DNA of 64,000 nt from Dehalococcoidia bacterium (GTDB taxonomy: Bacteria > Chloroflexota > Dehalococcoidia > Lucifugimonadales > Lucifugimonadaceae). The notes below the pieces were generated by a model. The model saw nothing but the letters and a program-made list of their open reading frames with translations, was not told where the DNA came from and made no database searches. Positions within the stretch are counted from its first letter, which is position 1; every line of letters begins with the position of its first letter. Shown piece after piece: positions 47,680-56,055 of the stretch. The stretch is from assembly GCA_002728715.1 (NCBI GenBank), contig PBVQ01000001.1, forward strand, positions 12,191 through 76,190. The letters run 5' to 3'. The position numbers and the translations under genes are program-made.

Positions 47680-48771
47680 CTAAAAAATTATTACACCTCT
47701 GGCATCTAAACCTTTAGATAAATCAGAATAAGCTTCATTAATTTCGTCCAAAGAATATCTTCTTTTAACCAAACTATCAATCTCTATTTTTTTTGTGCTG
47801 TAAAGTTCTAATAATTTGCTAAAAGTTTCATGAGGAGCTATAGATCCATAATAACTTCCCACCAAAGTTTTTTGATTTCGAACGATGTCAATCATAGGAA
47901 TTGATGCTTCCATACCTGCAGGAGCTAAACCGATGACAACTGTCGTTCCACCCTTTCTAGTAGAGTTGTAAGCTTGACCAGTTGTAATACTATGACCAAA
48001 TGTGTCAAAAGCAAAATCAACACCCCCTGGTATAATTTCGTTTATTTTTTCGAACGGATCTTCTTTTTTCGAGTTTACTACATGTGTTGCACCAAAATTA
48101 TATGCAAATTCTAATTTGTGATCATGTATATCAACAGCAATAACCTTAGATGCATTCAATAATCTAGCCCCTTGTAATGCGTTAAGACCTACTCCACCAA
48201 CCCCAAAAACTGCAATAGACATACCTGTTTTGATATTTGGCTGATTTATCACTCCCCCAATACCAGTAGTAACAGAACAACCAATCAAAGCGGCCACATC
48301 CATGGGAAAATCATCTGGAACCTTAAAGCAGGATTGTTGTGGGATAACAATTTTCTCAGCAAAAACACCGAGCTTTGCCATCTGGTGCACTTCGACTCCC
48401 TCATCTGTATGAAGTCTAAAAGTGTCATCATATTGTTTAGTACCTGTAATACGATTTGTGTCACACATATTTGAAAACCCTTGCCTGCATGCTTGGCAAA
48501 ACCCACAGCTTGGAGCAAAAGTTAATATACATTTATCTCCTGGTTTTAGACTTGTTACACCAGGACCTATCTCCTCTACTATACCTGAACCTTCATGACC
48601 CAGTACGATTGGCATTGGCATTGGTGCCTCTCCAGTCATCACATGATGATCAGATGCACAAACACCTGCTGCGGACATTTTAACTAAAACTTCACCAGTT
48701 TTTGGCTTAGATTGTTGAAGTTCCATTATCGGCATTGGTTTATTAGCTTCAAGAAGGACTGCAGCTCTCAT
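47680..48771 (-). CDS. Zinc-dependent alcohol dehydrogenase (class III-like)
   Basis: A 363-residue medium-chain dehydrogenase. The catalytic zinc ligands sit in VCASDHH and GHEGSG, the structural zinc set is CGFCQACRQGFSNMC, and the cofactor turn is GVGGVGLNALQG. It resembles S-(hydroxymethyl)glutathione/mycothiol dehydrogenases and aryl-alcohol dehydrogenases. A GGAG ribosome site precedes the ATG. Monocistronic or paired with the SelW-like gene 29 bases upstream. Substrate unresolved. Confidence 0.93.
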   Translation of the reverse strand: MRAAVLLEANKPMPIMELQQSKPKTGEVLVKMSAAGVCASDHHVMTGEAPMPMPIVLGHEGSGIVEEIGPGVTSLKPGDKCILTFAPSCGFCQACRQGFSNMCDTNRITGTKQYDDTFRLHTDEGVEVHQMAKLGVFAEKIVIPQQSCFKVPDDFPMDVAALIGCSVTTGIGGVINQPNIKTGMSIAVFGVGGVGLNALQGARLLNASKVIAVDIHDHKLEFAYNFGATHVVNSKKEDPFEKINEIIPGGVDFAFDTFGHSITTGQAYNSTRKGGTTVVIGLAPAGMEASIPMIDIVRNQKTLVGSYYGSIAPHETFSKLLELYSTKKIEIDSLVKRRYSLDEINEAYSDLSKGLDARGVIIF

Positions 48772-48800
48772 AAAAAATCTCCTTTTTATAGGCTATATTA

Positions 48801-49085
48801 CTAGCTCTTCTGTATTACTGCGTCAGAATTAACCATATTAGCAACTTTTGCTTTTATATCTTTAACTTCCATTATGTGAGGAGATCTACCCTGCTCTTTT
48901 TTATCCCAAAGTACTTCTCCAGCAACAGTAATTTTTAGAGCTCCACTGTGACCTGGAATTAATGATATAGCTAATGAAGGTCCTGCTGCTTGAAATAATT
49001 CACTTACTAAGCTTGCTGCTAAATTAGCATACCCACATGGGACACAATATTCGATTTGAGCATCCATTTTCCAATGATCAGACAT
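48801..49085 (-). CDS. Rdx/SelW-type CxxC thioredoxin-fold protein
   Basis: A 94-residue protein from the ATG at 49085, which has an AAAGGA site; the in-frame opening 17 codons upstream has none. QIEYCVPCGYANLAASL near residue 8 is the Rdx-family redox motif (CxxC, selenocysteine in some relatives), and VAGEVLWDKKEQGRSP is the typical second block. Proposed thiol redox protein; partner unknown. Sits upstream of an alcohol dehydrogenase in the same orientation. Confidence 0.85.
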   Translation of the reverse strand: MSDHWKMDAQIEYCVPCGYANLAASLVSELFQAAGPSLAISLIPGHSGALKITVAGEVLWDKKEQGRSPHIMEVKDIKAKVANMVNSDAVIQKS

Positions 49086-49182
49086 AATTATTTTTCCTTT
49101 ATATAGTAATTTTAATTGTTTATAATGATTATACATTTTAATTTTAAAAAATTTACTATAAAAAATTAAGCAATATACACAA

Positions 49183-49797
49183 ATGAGACAATTAGTAGAA
49201 TTAAAGCCCGTTACTAAAGAAGATGTAACCAGAATAAAAACATGGCTAGAGGACAGCGATGTATCTGGTGCATGGTTTGGTAGATATACCTATGGTGACC
49301 CAGCACACTTAGGTTATGAACCAGAAAAAATGATTAATGCTAGCCAATCTGAGTGGAATGAAGTTTTCAATGACCCTCACCATGAACCACATAGGGATAT
49401 TTTTTCTATTTACAGAATCGAGGATAATAAACATATAGGAGAGGGACAGCTATCGATAGATGAAGCACTAGGAGATGCTCAAATATCCATACTTATAGGT
49501 GACAAAAAAGAATGGTATAAAGGTTATGGGACAGCTGCTTCACTAGCAATGTTAGAGCATATTTTCATAAACTTAGAAATGTATAGAGCATGGGTAGATA
49601 TTCCTGAGTATAATTCTACTGCAAAAAATATGTTCGAACATCTAGGCTTTATACATGAGGGAACATTAAGAAAAAGTAGACCTCATGGTGGTGCTAGACA
49701 TAATTCATACGTTTTAGGAATGCTAATAGATGAATTTAAGAAAAAATATCCTGAAGGCATTGATAATCACGTGATTGAATGGAAAAAAAATATTTAA
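49183..49797 (+). CDS. GNAT-family N-acetyltransferase (RimJ/RimL type)
   Basis: A 204-residue protein with a GNAT fold: an N-terminal ELKPVTKEDVTRIKTWL, the acetyl-CoA loop near KEWYKGYGTAASL (Q/RxxGxG/A type), and the AENxAxxMxEKLGF-like block YNSTAKNMFEHLGFIHEG. It acetylates a protein N-terminus, amine or antibiotic-like substrate; target unknown. Its stop interlocks with thrC (shared TTAA at 49794-49797). A TATAAT at 49121-49126 could serve it, but the -35 (TTTATA) is weak. Confidence 0.85.
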   Translation: MRQLVELKPVTKEDVTRIKTWLEDSDVSGAWFGRYTYGDPAHLGYEPEKMINASQSEWNEVFNDPHHEPHRDIFSIYRIEDNKHIGEGQLSIDEALGDAQISILIGDKKEWYKGYGTAASLAMLEHIFINLEMYRAWVDIPEYNSTAKNMFEHLGFIHEGTLRKSRPHGGARHNSYVLGMLIDEFKKKYPEGIDNHVIEWKKNI

Positions 49798-50984
49798 TTT
49801 AAATATTCAGCGATAGAATCCAAGTATTTATAGCCTGAACCTGTATTTAACAAAACAACTCTTTCATCCAAGTCTATAATTTTTTTTTGTATGAGTTTTT
49901 TCATAGCGGAAAGTGTTGCACCGCCCTCTGGTGCAGGAAAAATACCTTCATGTTTTGAAATTATCTTAACTGATTCAATCATTTCTTCATCACTAACTGT
50001 TATTGCTTCACCTCCACTTTCTATGATAGATCTTATAACAAGAAAATCTCCTACAGCAAGAGGAACTCGCATACCAGCAGCTAAAGTTTTTGGTTTGATA
50101 ATTTCCTCAGCATATTTTTTATTTTCTTTATACGCATTTACAATTGGTGAGCAACCTTCAGCTTGAACACATATCATTCTGGGCCTTTTAGATCCAATCA
50201 GGTTCAGTTTTTCCATCTCATCTAAAGCCTTCCATATCCCAACTATACCTGTTCCACCTCCAGTTGGATAAATTATTACATCAGGAACAGTAAAACTTAA
50301 CTGCTCAATAATTTCATAACCCATAGTTTTTTTCCCTTCTACTCTGTATGGTTCTTTTAGTGTAGACAAGTCAAAAAAACCTTCGTCTTCCGATGCTTTG
50401 ATAGATAACTTTCCTGCATCATTGATATAACCATCTACAAGATGCACGTCAGCGCCAAATGCTATGCATTCAACCTTGTTAGGAAGTGGAGCGTCTTTTG
50501 GCATAAATACTTTAAATTTCAAACCAGCTGCGGCTGCATATGCTGACAAAGCTCCAGCTGCATTACCAGCAGAAGGTAGAGTTAGTTTTCTTTGGCCTAA
50601 TTCAATAGCTTTTGAAACTGCGGAAGAAAGACCTCTCGCCTTAAATGAACCAGTTGGATTATTACTCTCATCTTTTATAAATAGATTTTTCATTCCTAGA
50701 GATTTACCTAAATTTTTTGAATGAACTAATGGAGTAAAACCTTCACCAAGCGATATTATATTTTCCCTGTTTATTACTGGCATAACCTCTATGTATCGCC
50801 ACATAGAATTTACCCTTGATTTCAAGGATTGTTTTGTTAATGTTTTTGAGGCTTTTTCTAGGTCATATTTAGCAAATAAAGGTTTTTTGGATACCGGGCT
50901 GAGATTATGTAAAAGATTATGATCGAACTTTTCGGAAGTTAACGAACATTCTAAATGAGTTATTGTGCTATTAGTTAATACCAT
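49794..50984 (-). CDS. thrC: Threonine synthase
   Basis: A 396-residue fold-type II PLP enzyme converting O-phosphohomoserine to threonine. The lysine motif is SNNPTGSFKARGLSSAV, the glycine loop is TGGGTGIVGIW, and a C-terminal TLSAMKK block follows. I used the ATG at 50984, which has an AAGGA site and starts 10 bases after lipB; the longer form from 51017 would overlap lipB by 23 bases. The N-terminus contains a CSLTSEKF cysteine, possibly part of a zinc-ribbon-like start that has lost residues. Confidence 0.9.
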   Translation of the reverse strand: MVLTNSTITHLECSLTSEKFDHNLLHNLSPVSKKPLFAKYDLEKASKTLTKQSLKSRVNSMWRYIEVMPVINRENIISLGEGFTPLVHSKNLGKSLGMKNLFIKDESNNPTGSFKARGLSSAVSKAIELGQRKLTLPSAGNAAGALSAYAAAAGLKFKVFMPKDAPLPNKVECIAFGADVHLVDGYINDAGKLSIKASEDEGFFDLSTLKEPYRVEGKKTMGYEIIEQLSFTVPDVIIYPTGGGTGIVGIWKALDEMEKLNLIGSKRPRMICVQAEGCSPIVNAYKENKKYAEEIIKPKTLAAGMRVPLAVGDFLVIRSIIESGGEAITVSDEEMIESVKIISKHEGIFPAPEGGATLSAMKKLIQKKIIDLDERVVLLNTGSGYKYLDSIAEYLN

Positions 50985-50994
50985 ACTTAAGTCC

Positions 50995-51675
50995 TTACCT
51001 ATATATGTGCTTCTCAATCAGATTCAAGATTTTTTCAATAACTTCATTCATATCTATATCTGTTTTTTTTTCCTTGGACAAAGATGTAGATTTCATATTC
51101 TCAATCCCACATGGAATGATCAAATCATAATAACTTAAATCGGGACAGATATTTAATGATAATCCATGCATACTAACCCCACTTGAAACTTTTAAGCCTA
51201 TTGCACCAATTTTTCTCAAGTTATTACTAAGCCTTTGTCCCTCATTACCACCTAACCATACCCCTATTTCTTTTTTCACCCTGTGAGACTTAATTCCATA
51301 CTCTGCAAGAAGACAAATCATTACATCTTCTATTTTTCTTACAAAGTCTACAGGACCGTAATTTAATTTTTTTATATTTACAATAAAATAAATAACTAAC
51401 TGCCCAGGACCATGGTAAGTAACTTGTCCACCTCTATCAGTTTGATGTATTTCAACTTCTAAATCTCTTAATTTACTTTGATCTGCAAGAATTCCACTAT
51501 TATTAGCATTTTTACCTAAGGTAAGTATATTAGGATGCTGTAAAACCAATATTGTATCTTGTATTATTTCATCACATCGTTTTTTATGTAATTTTTTTTG
51601 TAAAATCATTACTTCTTCATACCCAACTATATCTAGATCTAAATAATCAAAATATTTTTTTTTATATAAGTTCAT
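50995..51675 (-). CDS. lipB: Octanoyl-[acyl carrier protein]:protein octanoyltransferase
   Basis: A 226-residue LipB, which moves octanoate from ACP to lipoyl-dependent enzyme subunits. RGGQVTYHGPGQ at 81-92, the catalytic Lys162 in GAIGLKVS and Cys189 in IIPCGI are all present. It provides lipoate attachment for 2-oxoacid dehydrogenases and the glycine cleavage system. First gene of a lipB-thrC operon; no lipA is nearby. Confidence 0.96.
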   Translation of the reverse strand: MNLYKKKYFDYLDLDIVGYEEVMILQKKLHKKRCDEIIQDTILVLQHPNILTLGKNANNSGILADQSKLRDLEVEIHQTDRGGQVTYHGPGQLVIYFIVNIKKLNYGPVDFVRKIEDVMICLLAEYGIKSHRVKKEIGVWLGGNEGQRLSNNLRKIGAIGLKVSSGVSMHGLSLNICPDLSYYDLIIPCGIENMKSTSLSKEKKTDIDMNEVIEKILNLIEKHIYR

Positions 51676-51752
51676 GAAATTTACTAATTTTATTTATTTT
51701 TATAAATTTATTTTTATTATTCTTTACTTGCGCATTATAATATATTTTTTCA

Positions 51753-51761
51753 TGCTAGAAT
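51753..51761 (+). promoter_or_regulatory. Candidate extended -10 for the cyclophilin genes
   Basis: TGCTAGAAT is an extended -10 (TG-n-TAGAAT) 52 bases before the lipoprotein cyclophilin ATG. No well-placed -35 is visible; extended -10 elements can act without one. Another TATAAT lies at 51736-51741. Confidence 0.35.
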
Positions 51762-51812
51762 CATGATAAGAACTAAAATTTATTAAATCATTAAAAATTT
51801 GAAAGTAGAAAA

Positions 51813-52436
51813 ATGAAAAAATATACTTACTCAAAAAAGTTTCTACCTAATATTACTATAATTCTAATTTTTATGTTTTTTGTATCTTGTGCGGAAAATT
51901 CTAAAAATAATGCAGATTTAGTAGAAAATAAAAATAACCTTATTGCTCCTCAAGGAAATTTGGACATTTCAAAAACTTATTACGCTGAATTCAATACTGA
52001 TTCAGGAAAATTCACTGTACAACTTTATGATGATTTAGCTCCATATACAGTTGAGAATTTTATAAATCTGAGTGAAAACAATTTTTATAATGGAACAACT
52101 TTTCACAGAGTTATTCCAGGATTTATGGCACAAGGAGGAGACCCAACTGGAACCGGTTCTGGAGGGCCTGGATACAAATTTGATGATGAAATTAATGATA
52201 ATTTATCTCATGATAAAGCTGGAATATTATCAATGGCAAATGCAGGACCAGGTACAAATGGAAGTCAATTTTTTATTACATTCTCTCCTACACCTCATTT
52301 AGATGGTATGCATACGATATTTGGTCATGTTGTCTCAGGGCTAGAAAACGTAATGAAAATTACTCCTAGAGATCCATTTAGTGCCTCAGAGCCTGGTGAT
52401 CGGATTATTAAAATTATCATAAAAAATCAACCCTAA
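51813..52436 (+). CDS. Lipoprotein peptidyl-prolyl isomerase (cyclophilin)
   Basis: A 207-residue cyclophilin with an N-terminal lipoprotein signal: basic start, hydrophobic core, lipobox FVSC with Cys26. The catalytic domain carries [15 protein letters not shown] (Arg and Phe of the active site), [16 protein letters not shown] and [11 protein letters not shown]. It would assist folding of exported proteins at the outer face of the membrane. It is followed after 73 bases by a near-copy lacking the signal; a 75-base block is identical between them. Confidence 0.93.
   Translation: MKKYTYSKKFLPNITIILIFMFFVSCAENSKNNADLVENKNNLIAPQGNLDISKTYYAEFNTDSGKFTVQLYDDLAPYTVENFINLSENNFYNGTTFHRVIPGFMAQGGDPTGTGSGGPGYKFDDEINDNLSHDKAGILSMANAGPGTNGSQFFITFSPTPHLDGMHTIFGHVVSGLENVMKITPRDPFSASEPGDRIIKIIIKNQP
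52107..52181 (+). repeat. 75-base direct repeat, copy 1 (within cyclophilin 1)
   Basis: Identical base for base to 52687-52761, offset by exactly 580 bases, including all third codon positions. It covers the [13 protein letters not shown] active-site segment. The flanking parts of the two genes differ freely at synonymous sites, so the block points to recent gene conversion. Confidence 0.95.
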
Positions 52437-52509
52437 AGAAATAATAATATATAATTATTTATATTTTATAATCGTGAAAATATAATGTATTCTATAGAGG
52501 AGATCTTCA

Positions 52510-53013
52510 ATGAACAATTTAACGCCACCTGAGGGAAATCTGGATAAAAAATTACAATATTTTGCAAAATTTAAAACTGAAAAGGGCGATTTTACAGCCA
52601 TACTATACCCAAATGAAGCCCCTTTAACTGTGGAAAATTTTATTAATTTATCTGAAAAAAACTTTTATAACGGCACAACTTTTCATAGAGTTATTCCAGG
52701 ATTTATGGCACAAGGAGGAGACCCAACTGGAACCGGTTCTGGAGGGCCTGGATACAAATTTAATGATGAGTTTTCTTCAAGTTTGCGTCATGATGGGGAA
52801 GGTATTTTATCTATGGCTAACGCAGGACCCAACACGAATGGTAGCCAATTTTTCATAACATATACTGCTACTCCACATCTTGATGGGATGCATACAGTTT
52901 TTGGAAAGATAATAGAAGGAATGGATGTAGTTAATTCTATTAGGGAAAGAGATCCTATGTCTGATGCTGAAGAAGGGGATAAAATACATAAAATAACTAT
53001 AGAAAAAAAGTAA
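52510..53013 (+). CDS. Cytoplasmic peptidyl-prolyl isomerase (cyclophilin)
   Basis: A 167-residue cyclophilin without a signal peptide. The active site matches copy 1 ([42 protein letters not shown]). Preceded by a GAGGAGAT ribosome site. Stays in the cytoplasm, so the tandem pair covers both sides of the membrane. Its stop lies 2 bases from the end of the convergent membrane protein gene. Confidence 0.95.
   Translation: MNNLTPPEGNLDKKLQYFAKFKTEKGDFTAILYPNEAPLTVENFINLSEKNFYNGTTFHRVIPGFMAQGGDPTGTGSGGPGYKFNDEFSSSLRHDGEGILSMANAGPNTNGSQFFITYTATPHLDGMHTVFGKIIEGMDVVNSIRERDPMSDAEEGDKIHKITIEKK
52687..52761 (+). repeat. 75-base direct repeat, copy 2 (within cyclophilin 2)
   Basis: Second copy of the block described at 52107-52181, perfectly identical to it. 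Bases on both sides differ between the copies (T versus C just upstream, A versus G just downstream). Confidence 0.95.
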
Positions 53014-53015
53014 CT

Positions 53016-55067
53016 TTATTTGTTGGGCAATCTTTTATAAAAACTAAATAATTTACCTCCCACACCTATTTGATTACGGCTACTTAATTTTATATTTGAT
53101 GGAGCAGGTTTTCCATTAACTCTAACTGATATATCTTCTCTATTTTCCTTAAGTCTTAATTCCACAAAATTATGTAAGAACTTAAATCCTCCAGAATTCA
53201 ATGCAATTGTTTTTAATTCCGAGGTATAAACAAAATCCTTTGAGATTATTTTATTTAATTGTGATCTATCCAAATTATAAAAATTTACTAATACTTTACC
53301 TTGATCATCGATTAAGTAGCCATACGGAGAAATTTTTCTTCGTATTATCACAACCGATAATGTAATTAAACATAGTATTAATATTAGTATAAATAAATAT
53401 ATAATCCTTATTCCAAATAAAGTGATTGGATAGGTAATTATATTTGCACTTATTTCAGTATCGGGTGCAGAAATCTCAAAGTCTCTACCCAAATAATTAT
53501 CTTCTAGTTTTAAGTTGAGTTTGTAATTCCCAGTTTGAGAAATTTTTGCAAAAACGTCAAATTTCCATGATTTATCTGGTTCTGGTTCAGATAGCATGAT
53601 GAAACTTGTATCATATTCATTAGAGCCATTTGATAGAGTACCTAAAATATTCTTAGAATTAGTTAGAAATGGATAATCAGAAACAGTTATTGTTATACTT
53701 GCGACATTCAGGTTTTCATTCTTAGAACCTTCGACATTTGATGTTCTAGTAATATTAATTTTTGGGAAAATTTCAGTTTGAAAAGATGCATTAGTAATAA
53801 TCTTAGATGTATATTCAGGCCAGGAAAGCTCTAATTCAATATTATTAGCTCCGGGATCAAAATTATCAATAATTTCAAATGAGTAGATACCATCATCAGG
53901 GTTTTTATCGCCTGAAAGCCCAGAATCATTTAGATTATACGACTTTATATCTATACCATTTGAGACTGTAGCTTGAATAATTGCATCAGTTATTATTTGT
54001 GGATTATCATCTATATAAATTGAAGCTTCAATTAGAATCGGCTCGCTTTTTGGAAATGGCGGAGCTTCAATTATCCTTAATTCTAGAGGGTTTAGAATTT
54101 CAGAGTATAAATTTATTTCTCCACCAGTTTCACTAACTGATCTAACACTCCAAGTACCAGGTGAAGGATTATTTATCGTAATCAAATCTAAGTTCAAAGT
54201 TCTTAACAAATCAACATTAGACATTTCAGATAATGCTTTTGTTCCATTAGGAGAAAATAAAGAAATTTCCGTATCAAAGTTTTCTTTGACTAGCAATATA
54301 GATAAAGATTGAGTAAATGGAGAAATATCAATGGGGATAAGCTTTGGATTATTCTTCCCTAGTTCGGATCTCATAATTTCAGTATAGTTTTGTTCATTTA
54401 TATAATTTACAAAGCTACCAAATCCACCCAGAGTACCGAGATCAAAAAAATTACCTGATGAAGAGGAGGATATTTCTCCCATTAATTCTCTTGAAACAAT
54501 ATCTGAAGATGGCAAGGTAACTACATCGATTGTCCACCCTTCTAAGGCAAACAACTCCCCTATATTTTTAAATCTTTCTCTTGTTTTCTCTGATTCTCCT
54601 GTTATTCTTCCAGGAGTAATTATCAATACATTTGATCCAGAAACAGCATCCAATTTATTAAATTCAGAGTAGATATCCGTAAGAGCACCAAGTTGATCTG
54701 ATCTTAAATTAGAGGAGTTTTTTGAAGTATTTTCTAAGGAAATTAGCAAATTATCAATCCATTTTCCATCATTATCTGTTTCAGAATAAAAATCAATCAT
54801 AGTACTATTAGAATCAAAGGTTCCAACAAAAATATTTTCAATTTTTGTGTTCTTTCCTATAATACCCAGAGCAGTATTTAGTGCTATTTCATCAATATTT
54901 GACTTAATTATCTGCTCATCAATAATGATTGAATTGTACTTTTTTTGTTCCTGAATTTCTTGGGCAAAAATCTTTTGGAAATTTAGATTAGTTGATAAAA
55001 GTATAATCATTATGAAAATACTTAAATATATAAATCGAGATATGAATTTACTATAGTTCCAAATCAT
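53016..55067 (-). CDS. Membrane-anchored VWA-like protein with Ig-like region
   Basis: A 683-residue protein with an N-terminal signal/anchor (about 8-34), a large extracytoplasmic part and a second transmembrane helix at about 550-572 before a cytoplasmic tail of about 110 residues. The N-terminal half resembles a von Willebrand A fold (beta strands such as VLIITPGRITG, IDVVTLPSS), but the DxSxS metal site is not seen. The middle has Ig-like features, including DSGLSGDKNPDDGIYSF, a calcium-loop-like block. The specific family is uncertain; a surface sensor or adhesion protein is inferred from topology. Confidence 0.8.
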   Translation of the reverse strand: MIWNYSKFISRFIYLSIFIMIILLSTNLNFQKIFAQEIQEQKKYNSIIIDEQIIKSNIDEIALNTALGIIGKNTKIENIFVGTFDSNSTMIDFYSETDNDGKWIDNLLISLENTSKNSSNLRSDQLGALTDIYSEFNKLDAVSGSNVLIITPGRITGESEKTRERFKNIGELFALEGWTIDVVTLPSSDIVSRELMGEISSSSSGNFFDLGTLGGFGSFVNYINEQNYTEIMRSELGKNNPKLIPIDISPFTQSLSILLVKENFDTEISLFSPNGTKALSEMSNVDLLRTLNLDLITINNPSPGTWSVRSVSETGGEINLYSEILNPLELRIIEAPPFPKSEPILIEASIYIDDNPQIITDAIIQATVSNGIDIKSYNLNDSGLSGDKNPDDGIYSFEIIDNFDPGANNIELELSWPEYTSKIITNASFQTEIFPKINITRTSNVEGSKNENLNVASITITVSDYPFLTNSKNILGTLSNGSNEYDTSFIMLSEPEPDKSWKFDVFAKISQTGNYKLNLKLEDNYLGRDFEISAPDTEISANIITYPITLFGIRIIYLFILILILCLITLSVVIIRRKISPYGYLIDDQGKVLVNFYNLDRSQLNKIISKDFVYTSELKTIALNSGGFKFLHNFVELRLKENREDISVRVNGKPAPSNIKLSSRNQIGVGGKLFSFYKRLPNK

Positions 55068-55135
55068 AATTCAATATTACTGAAAAACGTATCATAGCAG
55101 TAGTATAAATATCAAACAAGATTTTGTGATTTTAA

Positions 55136-55175
55136 ACAAATGAAGCGTGATGAACTTTTATCACGCTTCATTTGT
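55136..55175 (-). terminator. Strong hairpin, probable terminator of the 55.2-55.9 kb gene
   Basis: Two 16-base arms, 55136-55151 and 55160-55175, are perfect reverse complements separated by an 8-base loop. On the minus strand the stem ends TTTGT and is followed by TTAAAATC, a T-rich tail. It lies just after the end of the membrane protein gene and before the next minus-strand gene. It is the clearest hairpin in the intergenic DNA I examined. Confidence 0.65.
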
Positions 55176-55198
55176 AAATTTATTTGTAAATTAGATAT

Positions 55199-55894
55199 CT
55201 ATTTATTTTGATTTCTGTAAATAGTTACCCCTGAAGAAATAATTAATAGTGCCCAAATAAGATACAAGTATCCTACAATAGTAACTCCTTCTTCAGTATT
55301 AATATTCCAAATTGATGTAACTACAATGCCTACTAGTCCAACCAGTGCTATAGCTTGAGATAACCTTACATTAATTATTTTAGCCTCAATAGAAGCTAGC
55401 CCCAGTACAAGTACAGATAAAGATGCAACATAAACAAATGCCTGATTTACTCCAAATGCAGCAGCATGTAATGTTCCAGCATAACCCATATAAGTTGCAG
55501 ACCCTGCTGCATTTCCAGCTGCTGCAGCGGCGGCTCCTTTTTCAGCCAAATCAGTTTCTCCAAGAGTTAATCCAATAAAAACAGCTGAGAGTGCTAAGCT
55601 TGCAACAGTCAAAATTAACGCCGCGTTCATACGAATTTTAGCTTCTCCATCTGGTGTTATTGATGAAAGTCGTAAAATTCCACCTGTGTAAATAATAAAA
55701 CCAAATAAAATTAATATAGAATAAATTCTAATAGAATCTCCATTTGCCGCTAATTTACCCAAGTAAGCTTCCGCATTTTGCGGATCAGTGGGTTGAATAC
55801 CTACGTGCGGTTGTAATAAATTGAATAGAACTATTAAGACTGGACCAAGAATCAACCAGACAATCCCAATATTCTCCATTTTTTTTGCTGCCAT
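55199..55894 (-). CDS. Multi-pass membrane protein of unknown function
   Basis: A 231-residue protein with about six hydrophobic segments and an alanine-rich loop (EKGAAAAAAGNAAGSATY) between segments 3 and 4. I do not recognise the family; it resembles the DUF4386-type membrane proteins only in general layout. A strong AAAGGAGA ribosome site precedes the ATG. The leader DNA contains a tandem 11-base repeat. Followed by a strong hairpin, so probably transcribed alone. Confidence 0.8.
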   Translation of the reverse strand: MAAKKMENIGIVWLILGPVLIVLFNLLQPHVGIQPTDPQNAEAYLGKLAANGDSIRIYSILILFGFIIYTGGILRLSSITPDGEAKIRMNAALILTVASLALSAVFIGLTLGETDLAEKGAAAAAAGNAAGSATYMGYAGTLHAAAFGVNQAFVYVASLSVLVLGLASIEAKIINVRLSQAIALVGLVGIVVTSIWNINTEEGVTIVGYLYLIWALLIISSGVTIYRNQNK

Positions 55895-55918
55895 AAAATT
55901 CTCCTTTCGGCAAACTAT

Positions 55919-55940
55919 ATTGTTACAAAATTGTTACAAA
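55919..55940. repeat. Tandem 11-base direct repeat upstream of the membrane protein gene
   Basis: ATTGTTACAAA occurs twice head to tail, at 55919-55929 and 55930-55940, followed by a partial third copy (TTTGTAAAT). The 11-base spacing is about one helix turn. It lies just upstream of a minus-strand start and could be a regulator binding site, but no regulator is known here. Confidence 0.45.
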
Positions 55941-56055
55941 TTTGTAAATATACAAAAAAGATAGCACAAAATTATAAAAAAGTATAATTTTTGTAGGTAA
56001 TTAATCTAACTTTAGGATATATTATTATCAAGAATTTCAAAGGAATTTACTAAAT

